Positions 23,711-31,792 of a stretch of 43,090 bases of DNA are shown here, piece after piece; the stretch's first letter is position 1; every line of letters begins with the position of its first letter. The notes under the pieces are model-generated. The model saw only the letters and a list, made by a program, of their open reading frames with translations, made no database searches and was not told the DNA's origin. Both the position numbers and the translations under genes were made by a program. Source of the stretch: Deltaproteobacteria bacterium. GTDB taxonomy: Bacteria > Myxococcota > UBA727 > VGSZ01. The stretch covers positions 1-43,090 of the forward strand of contig JADZDP010000133.1 in assembly GCA_020850995.1 (NCBI GenBank). The letters run 5' to 3'.

Positions 23711-24261
23711 TGCGCGTCCTCGGCATCGATCCGGGCTCACACAAGACCGGGTGGGGCGCCGTCGACGTCGAGGGCAGCCAGGTGCGCCACGTCGACAACG
23801 GCGTCATCTTCCTCGACGACGACCGCGACCTCACGGTGCGGCTGGTGGACCTGGCGCACCGCCTGCGTGATCGCCTGGTGGAGCTGTCGCCCGACGTGGT
23901 GGTGGTCGAGGACGTGTTCGTGCGTAAGGGCGCGCGCTCGGCGCTCATTCTCGGCCAGGCGCGCGGCGTGGTGCTCGCCACCTGTGGCATGCAGGGCCTG
24001 ACGGTGAAGAGCGTGCCCACCTCGCAGGTCAAGCTGCGCGTGGCCGGCCGCGGGCGCGCCGACAAGCTGCAGGTGGCCGAAATGGTGCGCGCGCTGCTCG
24101 GCCTGCCGGAGCTGCCCTTCGAAGACGCCGCGGACGCGCTCGCGGTGGCGCTGTCCGCGGTCGGCGACGTGGGGACGGCGATGGCACGAGCGCCGTCGCC
24201 ACGGCGGGCCAAGGGCCGAGACGCGCTCCTCGAGCTGGCGCGCGCGCAGGGCAAAGCGTGA
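23710..24261 (+). CDS. ruvC: Crossover junction endodeoxyribonuclease RuvC
   Basis: Holliday-junction resolvase, 183 residues, acting with RuvAB in recombinational repair. The catalytic acidic residues are visible: Asp7 in LGIDPGSHKTGWG, Glu in VVVVEDVF, and the C-terminal pair in FEDAADALAVAL. Also conserved are KGARSALILGQARGV and TSQVKLRVAGRGRADKLQV. ATG23710 overlaps the lipoprotein stop by one base; GTG23707 is an alternative. ruvA starts 84 bases later behind a LexA-type site, so ruvC may be expressed separately from ruvAB. Confidence 0.96.
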   Translation: MRVLGIDPGSHKTGWGAVDVEGSQVRHVDNGVIFLDDDRDLTVRLVDLAHRLRDRLVELSPDVVVVEDVFVRKGARSALILGQARGVVLATCGMQGLTVKSVPTSQVKLRVAGRGRADKLQVAEMVRALLGLPELPFEDAADALAVALSAVGDVGTAMARAPSPRRAKGRDALLELARAQGKA

Positions 24262-24310
24262 GGGCAGCGCAACGATCCGTCCGCGGCGCTCGGCCGGCGC
24301 CGCGCCCGGC

Positions 24311-24339
24311 TTGACCTGTACGGGTGTTCAGGCGAGCAT
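24311..24339 (+). promoter_or_regulatory. LexA-type SOS box overlapping a putative promoter of ruvAB
   Basis: CTGTACGGGTGTTCAGG at 24316-24332 matches 16 of 17 positions of the LexA motif I recall for Myxococcus xanthus (CTRHAMRYBYGTTCAGS); only position 8 differs. It overlaps a -35-like TTGACC (24311-24316), and a weak -10-like GAGCAT lies 17 bases on (24334-24339). LexA bound here would block the promoter, giving damage-inducible ruvAB. Motif recalled from memory; not checked. Confidence 0.65.
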
Positions 24340-24345
24340 CAGCCC

Positions 24346-24930
24346 ATGATCGGCTGGCTCAAGGGCACCGTGCGCTTCTCAGACCTCGCCGCCGTCGTCG
24401 TCGACGTCGGCGGCGTGGGCTATCGCGTGCTCTCGCCGGTGGGCGACCTCGCGCGCATGCCCGCAGGCGCCGGTGTCGAGCTCTTCGTGCACACGCACGT
24501 GCGCGAAGACGCCATCGTGCTCTACGGCTTCCTCGCGGCCGACGCCCTCGAGCTCTTCGAGGAGCTCTTGGCCGTGTCGGGCGTGGGCCCGCGCACGGCG
24601 CTGGCGCTGCTCTCGGGTGTGGACGCGCCGGAGCTGGTGCGCGCCATCGCCGAGAGCGACGAGGCGCGCCTGACCAAGATCCCTGGCGTGGGCAAGAAGA
24701 CCGCGGCGCGCATCGTGCTCGAGCTCAAAGACAAGCTCGCCAAGCATGCGCTGGGCGCGCGTGGGCGCCCAGCGCCCGGTGGCGCCCTCGACGACCTGCG
24801 CTCGGCGCTCGCCAACCTCGGCTACCGCGCGCCGCAGATCGATCGCGCGCTCACCAAGCTCAAGCCCTTGGTCGACGAGGGGCAGGGGCTCTCAGAGCTG
24901 GTGCGCGAGGCACTCAAGCACGTGGCGTAG
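24346..24930 (+). CDS. ruvA: Holliday junction branch migration protein RuvA
   Basis: DNA-binding subunit that holds the four-way junction and loads RuvB. The 194 residues show all three domains: OB fold (MIGWLKGTV to about 65, with GVGYRVL), tandem helix-hairpin-helix motifs ([15 protein letters not shown] near 79-93 and [16 protein letters not shown] near 109-124), and the C-terminal RuvB-binding helix bundle ([12 protein letters not shown] onward). Length is typical. It begins 14 bases after the LexA-type site and is followed 8 bases after its stop by ruvB, which has GGAGG just upstream. Confidence 0.96.
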   Translation: MIGWLKGTVRFSDLAAVVVDVGGVGYRVLSPVGDLARMPAGAGVELFVHTHVREDAIVLYGFLAADALELFEELLAVSGVGPRTALALLSGVDAPELVRAIAESDEARLTKIPGVGKKTAARIVLELKDKLAKHALGARGRPAPGGALDDLRSALANLGYRAPQIDRALTKLKPLVDEGQGLSELVREALKHVA

Positions 24931-24938
24931 GAGGACGG

Positions 24939-26000
<1,062 letters not shown>

Positions 26001-26004
26001 TGCG

Positions 26005-26853
26005 GTGACCCGTCCCCCGCCGAAGCCACGCGTCATCTCGCCGCCCGGCTCGCTGCGCGCGCTCGGGCCCCTGGTGGTGGTCGACGGCGACTGCCCCTAC
26101 TTCAAGGACGGGCGGCCCAACCGCACCGCCTTCGCGCTCCCGGGCACCACCCTGCAGCCCGCCGAGTACGAGGTGGCCATGGGCCTCGGCATGCGGCGCT
26201 CGGGATCGCTGGTGTACCGGCCGCTGTGTCCGAACTGTCGTCGTTGCCAGCCCTTCCGGCTCGACACGGAGGCGTTCACGGCGTCGCGCTCGCAGCGGCG
26301 CGTCGAGCGTCGTTGCGCCGGCCGCTTCGACATCCAGCTCGGTCGCCCCCGCGCCGACGCCGAGCACCTCGAGCTCTATCGACGCTACCAGGCAACGCAG
26401 CACGGCGCCGAGGCCCAGTCTGCCGACGAGGAGTCGTACGAGCGCTTCCTGTGCGAGACGGTGGCCGACTCCTGGGAGCTGTCGTGGCGCGACACCACCG
26501 GTACGCTGGTAGCCGCCGGCATCATCGACGTGGTGCCCCACGGCATCTCCACGGTGTACTTCTACTGGGACCCCGCGCTGCGCGACCTGTCCATCGGCAC
26601 CTACTCGGCGCTCTACGAGATCGATCTCTGCCGTCGCTGGGACAAGCGCTACTACTACCTCGGCTACCTCGTGGCTGGCGCAAAGACCATGAGCTACAAG
26701 GCGAGCTTCGCGGGTGGCGAGGTCTGGGATGGCACGCGCTGGCTGCCCGTGGGCGGCCGGGACCTCGACGACGAGGCGGTGTCTGGCACCCTCCACGACG
26801 CCGAACGAGCGTCCATGGCGTCCGACGCCCAGCACTTCCGCATCATCGAGTGA
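26005..26853 (+). CDS. bpt: Arginyl-tRNA-protein transferase family (ATE/Bpt-type) aminoacyltransferase
   Basis: Transfers an amino acid (leucine in characterised bacterial Bpt enzymes, arginine in eukaryotic ATE1) from tRNA to N-terminal acidic residues, marking proteins for N-degron (ClpS/ClpAP) degradation. 282 residues. Cys30 (DGDCPYF) and Cys75, Cys78 and Cys81 in CPNCRRC form the family's N-terminal cysteine cluster; RRYQATQH and YFYWDP are in the GNAT-like core; YYYLGYLVAGAKTMSYKASF is the C-terminal signature. The start is GTG26005, four bases after ruvB, giving possible SOS co-expression. Convergent with the FHA gene, three bases apart. Confidence 0.9.
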   Translation: MTRPPPKPRVISPPGSLRALGPLVVVDGDCPYFKDGRPNRTAFALPGTTLQPAEYEVAMGLGMRRSGSLVYRPLCPNCRRCQPFRLDTEAFTASRSQRRVERRCAGRFDIQLGRPRADAEHLELYRRYQATQHGAEAQSADEESYERFLCETVADSWELSWRDTTGTLVAAGIIDVVPHGISTVYFYWDPALRDLSIGTYSALYEIDLCRRWDKRYYYLGYLVAGAKTMSYKASFAGGEVWDGTRWLPVGGRDLDDEAVSGTLHDAERASMASDAQHFRIIE

Positions 26854-26856
26854 GCT

Positions 26857-28623
26857 CTACGGGGCTTGCACGCGGGCGATGGTCTGGCCGACCTCGACCT
26901 TGTCGCCGACCTGGACCAGCACCTCGACCACCGTGCCGCTGAGCCCGGCAGCGAGCGCCCGCCCTCGGCCGGCGCGCTCGAGCTCGGCGATGGCGGCGCG
27001 GACCTCCACGAGGTCGCGCTCGGCTTGCTTGTTGCCCTTCGTGGCGGCAGCCGCGAAGTCGCGCTCCTCGGCGCGCAGCGCGGCCAGCTTCTTCGCGTTG
27101 CCGCCACCCTCAAGCACCACCACGGCCGACGAAGCGCGCACACGATGTCCGGCAGCGACGGCGACGCGCGCGATCTTGCCCGCCGCGCTCGCCTTGACCT
27201 CGACCACCTCGCCGCCAGGAGCGGCCTTGGCGTCGGCCGCGGCCCTGGCGTCGGCCGCGGCCCTGGCGTCGGCCGCGGCCTTGGCGTCGGCCGCGGCCTT
27301 GGCGTCGGCCGCGGCCTGGGTGTCGGCTACGGCCTTGGTGTCGGCTGCGGCCTTGGCGTCGCTCGAGGCCTTGGCATCGGCCGCGGCCGTGGCATCCGTG
27401 GCGTTCACGTCGACGGCAGCGTGGGTGTCGGCTCCCGCGGGTGAACCTGCGTCGATCGCGATGGTGGGCTCCGACCCCTTCGCGGCGGTGGCGGTGGCCT
27501 GCGCGCCCTGCGCCGTGGTCCCCGCCGCCGCGTCGCCCTTCGGCGGGGGGGCGCCGGCCTCGCGCTCGGTCTGCGCGCTGCCGTTCAGCAGGCCCAACAA
27601 GAAGCGCGGTCCGAGGAAGGTGTCGGCGGCGGCGGCGCCGAGCGCCACCAGCACCAAGAGCGCGAGGACCAAGAGCACGCCCATGGCCGAGACGCCGCCC
27701 TGCTTGTGCACCTTGGTTGCGTGCACATACGGCGTGGAGAGCTCGGCCTTCCTTGGGGGCGGGGGCGGGGGCGGCGGTAGCGAGTCGTCGTCGAGGTCGG
27801 GCTGGCCCAGGGGCTCGTCGAAGTCTTCCAGCTTCGGCTGTGCCAGCGGCTTGGTGCGCGTGGCGTCGTCGATGTCCCGCGGCACATCGATGTAGTGGGA
27901 CTTGGTCTCGGGCGCCGGTCGCGCCTTGTTGGAGAGCGCCGATGGCGCGTCGAAGCCGGCCAGGGCGTCGGCGGGCGCGGTCTTGTCGACGAACGGCACC
28001 GGCGTTGGCCCGCGCTTTGGCAGCGGCGGCGGGCGCGACGAGCGCGTGACCGGCGGCGCGCGCTGCGTGTTCTGGGGTACGAGCTGCGTCGGGCGGTCCT
28101 CGATGTCCTCGATGGGCTCGGGCGCGACCTTGGAGTGCTTGGCGGTGAAGCGGATGTGCTCGTCGCACACCTCGATCAAATCGCCGTCGTGCAGGAACTC
28201 GCGCGCCACCTGCTTGCCGTTGACGAGCGTGCCGTTCCTGCTCTCGAGGTCGAGCACCACGTAGCGGTCGTTCACCAGTTGAATCTTGGTGTGTCGCCGC
28301 GACACGCCGGGGCTGCCTTTGAGCGAAAGATCGCACTTGCTCGAGCGCCCGATGACGATGGTGCCGGCGCCGAGCTTGAGCACCTTGCCGGCGTGGAGCC
28401 CGCGCTCCACCACCAGCTTGGCGTCGTTGGCGATCGCCGACTTGAAGTGCTGCGTGTGCTCCGCCGCCGACGGCGACGACAGCGGCTGGTCGCTGGAGCC
28501 GCCGCTCGCTCCCGAGCCGAGCGCGTCGCGCTTGGTACCGTGGTCGGGCCCTTCCTCGGAGAAGAGCGCGTTCGGGTTGGGCGCGTGACGCTTGGTGGCC
28601 GGTGCTCGCGGTTTTGGCGCCAT
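26857..28623 (-). CDS. FHA - transmembrane - ADAKAA repeat - membrane-fusion-like (barrel-sandwich) protein
   Basis: 588 residues. N-terminal cytosolic FHA domain (about 68-160: IVIGRSSKCDLSL, GVSRRHTKI, ESRNGTLVNG). A Pro-rich, acidic linker of about 145 residues includes a run of eight prolines. One transmembrane helix (about 315-336, VLLVLALLVLVALGA). Then an Ala/Asp-rich region with about ten ADAKAA-type hexapeptides (about 410-470), and a C-terminal barrel-sandwich hybrid split by a helical hairpin (GKIARVAVAAGHRV ... GTVVEVLVQVGDKVEVGQ), as in HlyD-type membrane-fusion proteins. There is no lipoyl/biotinyl MKM or DKA lysine motif, so it is not a carrier domain. Predicted topology links phosphothreonine binding inside to an envelope module outside. 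ATG28623 chosen over TTG28650. No transporter partner is adjacent. Confidence 0.87.
   Translation of the reverse strand: MAPKPRAPATKRHAPNPNALFSEEGPDHGTKRDALGSGASGGSSDQPLSSPSAAEHTQHFKSAIANDAKLVVERGLHAGKVLKLGAGTIVIGRSSKCDLSLKGSPGVSRRHTKIQLVNDRYVVLDLESRNGTLVNGKQVAREFLHDGDLIEVCDEHIRFTAKHSKVAPEPIEDIEDRPTQLVPQNTQRAPPVTRSSRPPPLPKRGPTPVPFVDKTAPADALAGFDAPSALSNKARPAPETKSHYIDVPRDIDDATRTKPLAQPKLEDFDEPLGQPDLDDDSLPPPPPPPPRKAELSTPYVHATKVHKQGGVSAMGVLLVLALLVLVALGAAAADTFLGPRFLLGLLNGSAQTEREAGAPPPKGDAAAGTTAQGAQATATAAKGSEPTIAIDAGSPAGADTHAAVDVNATDATAAADAKASSDAKAAADTKAVADTQAAADAKAAADAKAAADARAAADARAAADAKAAPGGEVVEVKASAAGKIARVAVAAGHRVRASSAVVVLEGGGNAKKLAALRAEERDFAAAATKGNKQAERDLVEVRAAIAELERAGRGRALAAGLSGTVVEVLVQVGDKVEVGQTIARVQAP
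27221..27400. repeat. Coding minisatellite, 18-bp unit, about ten copies
   Basis: Ten head-to-tail 18-base units of the form GCGGCCTTGGCGTCGGCC, near-identical in the first five and drifting after that. On the coding (minus) strand they give the ADAKAA hexapeptide array of the FHA-transmembrane protein. All units keep the reading frame, so copy-number change would only alter linker length. Confidence 0.9.
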
Positions 28624-28639
28624 AGGGACAGCGCGATCA

Positions 28640-28678
28640 TAGGGGCCCAATTCGCCTGGATCCAGCGAACGGCCCCTA
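28640..28678 (-). terminator. Large interrupted hairpin between two FHA genes
   Basis: TAGGGGCC (28640-28647) pairs with GGCCCCTA (28671-28678), and inside it TTCGC (28651-28655) pairs with GCGAA (28665-28669). It lies downstream of the FHA-DUF4388 stop and just before the FHA-transmembrane gene start, so it could terminate or attenuate read-through or mask the start region. Confidence 0.5.
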
Positions 28679-28708
28679 CATCCTCCTACCTACGGAGCGG
28701 CGCTCAAC

Positions 28709-29638
28709 TCAGGTGCGCAGGTACTCGCGCTCCATCAGCCCCTTGATGAGCTGCGCGGTCTTCAGATCGGTGAACGGGCTCTTGTCCAGGATCGACTGGA
28801 AGAAGCCCTCGTTCATCGCGAGCTGGATGAGCTCGAGCTCGTCGGGCGACAGCTTCGAGAGCGGCGGCTTGAGGGGCCGCGGCAAGACGATCATGTCCTC
28901 GACCTCGGGCAGCTCCGACTGCATGGCCTTGAGCTCGTTCGCCTCTCGCAGCGCGTCGGCCACGAGCTGGTCGGTAGGGGTCTCGAGCTCGAGCACGAAC
29001 TCTTCGTCGGTGGCGGCGCCGAGCTCGTAGGAGCCCGAGGGCAGCGACACCATGCGATAGAGCGCCTTGATGGGCCCGAGCTCTTCGTTGTCGTTGAGCA
29101 CGGCGTAGAAGATGCGCCCGCCTTTGAAGTACACGCGACCGTTGTCGCTGTCGCCCTGCACGGTGAGCACGCCGGACTTCTTGTTGGACGAGATGAAGGT
29201 GAGCACGTCGGCCAGCGGCAGGTCCTCGATGCGACCGTTGGTGACGTCGACCTTCGGGCGCGAGCGCGACAGGTTCTCGAGCTGCTGGTTCTGCTCCTCG
29301 CGGGTGCCCTGCACCGCCGCGTGGGCGTCGGCCGCCGAGATCAGCTTCAGGATGCTGGTGCCGATGAGCACCCGGTCGCCCTCTTTGAGCTTGGCGCGCT
29401 TGATCTTCTCGCCGTTGACGAAGGTGCCGTTGGTGGAGCCCAGATCCTGGATGACGATCTTGCCCTGCTGGGTGGTGATCTTGGCGTGCTTGCGCGACAC
29501 CATGTCCTCGACGAGCACGATGTCGAGCTCGCCGCCACGGCCGATGACGATCTCCTTCTCGGAGGGCAGGGGGTACTCGCCGCCCTGGTACTTGCCCGAG
29601 ATGAAGCGCAGCGCGAAGCCGCTCGGGACGTCAGTCAC
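28709..29638 (-). CDS. FHA-domain protein with DUF4388-type domain
   Basis: 309-residue cytoplasmic signalling protein. The FHA domain (about 8-100) keeps EIVIGRGGELDIVL, MVSRKHAKI and GSTNGTFVNG, the phosphothreonine-binding set. It is followed by a DUF4388/PATAN-like domain (about 128-220: GRIEDLPLADVLTFISSNKK, SGVLTV, GRVYFKGGRIFYA) and a helical C-terminus ending in LIKGLMEREYLRT. DUF4388 proteins are frequent in Myxococcota and often sit in two-component or motility circuits. The open frame starts at GTG29674, but GTG29638 has GGAGGG six bases ahead (29645-29650) and starts at the domain edge. It follows the TPR gene by 46 bases on the same strand. Confidence 0.9.
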   Translation of the reverse strand: MTDVPSGFALRFISGKYQGGEYPLPSEKEIVIGRGGELDIVLVEDMVSRKHAKITTQQGKIVIQDLGSTNGTFVNGEKIKRAKLKEGDRVLIGTSILKLISAADAHAAVQGTREEQNQQLENLSRSRPKVDVTNGRIEDLPLADVLTFISSNKKSGVLTVQGDSDNGRVYFKGGRIFYAVLNDNEELGPIKALYRMVSLPSGSYELGAATDEEFVLELETPTDQLVADALREANELKAMQSELPEVEDMIVLPRPLKPPLSKLSPDELELIQLAMNEGFFQSILDKSPFTDLKTAQLIKGLMEREYLRT

Positions 29639-29684
29639 CTGTGGCCCTCCAGCCCCCACGAATAATGCGCGCACGCACCACTCT

Positions 29685-30437
29685 TCAAGTTTCCGTCCGC
29701 GGCGATGCCTTGCCTTGCTCGGGTGACGCCTTGGCGCTGTGGGACGTGATCATGTCCAAATAGAGGCGCGCGCGCGCGTTGTCGGGGTGGTCGGCCACCA
29801 CCTGGGCAAGCTCGCGCATGGCCCCCGCGGCGTCGCCGGTGGAGAACAGCGTCAAGCCGTGGTGGATACGCGCAGGCAGGTACTCGGGGTTCTGCGCCAG
29901 GATGGCCTTCAGCTCACGCAGCGCGTCTTGCGGCCGGCCCGCGTCACGCAGCGCGTCGGCGAGCTTGAGCCGGATGTCGACGAAAGTGGGCCGCAGGGCC
30001 AGCGCGCGGCGGTATTCGCCGATGGCCTCCTCGAAGGCGCCGCCGTTGGCGAACACGGATGCGATCTCTGCGTACATGTTGGCGAGCTTGCCCATGACGA
30101 AGGAATCGAGCTTGCCCCCCGGCCGCGTCGACGAGGTGAGCGCGCCCAGGTACAGGTCCTTGGCATCGGCGTAGCGGCCCATGTCGTTGTAGGTCACCGC
30201 CAGGTTGAGGCTGGCCTCGGTGTAGGCCGGGTTGATCTTGATGGCCTCTTCGAAGGACTGCTGTGCGCGCGAGAACTGGCCCATGTCGTGGTAGATGACG
30301 CCGAGCATGTTGTAGACGTCGGCGTAGGGCACCTTGGCCTGCGCCACCTGCGCCAGGAAGGGCTCGGCCCGCAGATACTCCTTCTGTCGGTAGAGGTCGC
30401 GGCCCACGGCCAGGGCTTCCCGCAGCTTCTCGTCCAT
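29685..30437 (-). CDS. Tetratricopeptide-repeat protein
   Basis: 250 residues, almost entirely TPR: canonical units include YNMLGVIYHDMGQFSRAQQS, LNLAVTYNDMGRYADAKDLY, AFEEAIGEYRRALALRP and DALRDAGRPQDALRELKAIL. About six repeats would form a protein-binding superhelix. No signal peptide is apparent, so it is probably cytoplasmic. ATG30437 is preceded by GGAGG. It is first of three minus-strand genes (TPR, FHA-DUF4388, FHA-transmembrane), which suggests that it is an adaptor in an FHA-dependent assembly. No enzymatic function seen. Confidence 0.88.
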   Translation of the reverse strand: MDEKLREALAVGRDLYRQKEYLRAEPFLAQVAQAKVPYADVYNMLGVIYHDMGQFSRAQQSFEEAIKINPAYTEASLNLAVTYNDMGRYADAKDLYLGALTSSTRPGGKLDSFVMGKLANMYAEIASVFANGGAFEEAIGEYRRALALRPTFVDIRLKLADALRDAGRPQDALRELKAILAQNPEYLPARIHHGLTLFSTGDAAGAMRELAQVVADHPDNARARLYLDMITSHSAKASPEQGKASPRTET

Positions 30438-30470
30438 GAGGCCTCCAGCGGGCGGCACCCTACTCCAATT

Positions 30471-30511
30471 GCGCACCTGCCAACACAGGCCCTCGCGTGG
30501 GCAGGGTGCGC
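30471..30511. other. Imperfect inverted repeat upstream of the TPR gene
   Basis: GCGCACCTGCC (30471-30481) pairs with GGCAGGGTGCGC (30500-30511) with one bulged base, about 35 bases upstream of the TPR start and in the 213-base gap after nagZ. It may be the nagZ operon terminator or an operator; nothing else is evident in 30438-30650. Confidence 0.35.
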
Positions 30512-30650
30512 GACCTCGCGAACGGCTCCTCGATGATGGCAGCTCGCGTCTACAGACCCAGGCGCCGGCCACGACCCTGCAGGGCTCCTCGTCCTCGCCC
30601 CGGCGCACTCGCCAGCGTCGCGCGGCTCGCCCCTGCGAAGGCCCGAGCCG

Positions 30651-31784
30651 CTACCCGAGCTCCACTGGGCTCGTGCCGCGGCTCTCTTGCACTTGCACGG
30701 CTCCCAGGCGCGCGGCCAGCTCGAGGTGGGGCGGGCTGCGCACCACGGCCTGCGCCTCGGCGAGGGTGGGCGCGGCGGGCGCTCCCACGTAGCGCTGTTT
30801 GAGGGCGGCCACGCGCGCCAGGGCCTCGAGGGCGCGGGCGCGCGGCACGCGGCCGCTCTCGACCAGGTGGTGCGCGGCAGTCACGGCGGCTGCCTGCTTG
30901 TCGACGTCGTGGCACACGAGGAACACGTCGACGCCGGCCAAGAGTCCGCGGCGCACCAGCTCTTCGATGCCGTAGCGGTCGGCCACGGCGGCCATCTCGA
31001 GGTCGTCGGACACCACCACGCCCTGGTAGCCGAGCTGCTTGCGCAACAGCCCGTCGAGGATGGCCGGCGACAGCGTGGCCGGCTCGCTGTCGTCGAGCGC
31101 CGGGAACATCACGTGCGCGGTCATGACGCTGGCCACGCCGGCTGCCACCGCGGCGCGGAAGGGCACGAGCTCGACGGCCTCGAGCCGCGCCAGATCGTGC
31201 GGCAGGCGCGGCAGGGCGTGGTGGCTGTCGACGTCGGTGTCGCCGTGCCCGGGGAAGTGCTTGGCGCTGCAGGCGACACCGGCGCCCTGCATGCCCTCGA
31301 TGAAGCGAGCGCCTCGGCGCGCCACCACCGCGGCGTCGCGCGCGAAGCTGCGCTCGCCGATGACGGGGTTCTGCGGGTTGGTGTCGACGTCGACGACGGG
31401 GGCGAAGTCCCAGTGGAAGCCCAGCGCCGAGAGCTCGCGCGCCATCATGGCGCCCAGGCGATAGGGCACGTCGCTGTCGCTGTCGGCGGCCACGCCCACC
31501 GCGCGCATCGATGGCACGTCGGTGCAGATGCCGCGCAGCCGCGCCACCCGGCCGCCCTCTTGGTCGACGCTGACGATGAAGGGCGCGCCCGCCTGCTTGC
31601 CGAGCTCGAACAGCTCGGCGTTGAGCGTCACCACCTGCTCGAGCCCCTCGATGTTGCGCTTGAACAGGATGACACCGCCGAGCCCCTCGTCGACGAGGAG
31701 CGCGCGCCAGCGCTCGGGCACCGAGCTGCCCTCGAAGCCGACGACGAAGAGCTGACCGAGCGGGAGGCGGCTTGCGTTGCCCAT
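30651..31784 (-). CDS. nagZ: Beta-N-acetylhexosaminidase (GH3, NagZ-type)
   Basis: Removes non-reducing GlcNAc from GlcNAc-1,6-anhydroMurNAc peptides in peptidoglycan recycling. 377 residues, somewhat longer than Escherichia coli NagZ (341). GH3 motifs: SVDQEGGRVARLR, KHFPGHGDTDVDSH (175-188, with the catalytic His/Asp loop), MTAHVMFPALD, and the nucleophile Asp (position 260 by alignment) in VVSDDLEMAAV. No signal peptide, consistent with a cytoplasmic enzyme. ATG31784 lies 8 bases after the permease stop, placing nagZ last in a peptide-transporter operon. That implies the imported substrate is muropeptide or its glycan part. Confidence 0.94.
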   Translation of the reverse strand: MGNASRLPLGQLFVVGFEGSSVPERWRALLVDEGLGGVILFKRNIEGLEQVVTLNAELFELGKQAGAPFIVSVDQEGGRVARLRGICTDVPSMRAVGVAADSDSDVPYRLGAMMARELSALGFHWDFAPVVDVDTNPQNPVIGERSFARDAAVVARRGARFIEGMQGAGVACSAKHFPGHGDTDVDSHHALPRLPHDLARLEAVELVPFRAAVAAGVASVMTAHVMFPALDDSEPATLSPAILDGLLRKQLGYQGVVVSDDLEMAAVADRYGIEELVRRGLLAGVDVFLVCHDVDKQAAAVTAAHHLVESGRVPRARALEALARVAALKQRYVGAPAAPTLAEAQAVVRSPPHLELAARLGAVQVQESRGTSPVELG

Positions 31785-31792
31785 GGGCGGTT

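Noticed and set aside
27221..27400. Possible CRISPR array or intergenic repeat
   Set aside because: Contiguous 18-bp in-frame coding units without spacers.
26857..28623. Biotin or lipoyl carrier protein
   Set aside because: The C-terminal domain lacks the modified-lysine motif and is split by a helical hairpin, fitting a membrane-fusion-like fold better.
30470..30482. Sigma-54-type promoter upstream of the TPR gene
   Set aside because: A TTGGCA-like element is present but the GG and GC doublets do not fall at the required spacing.
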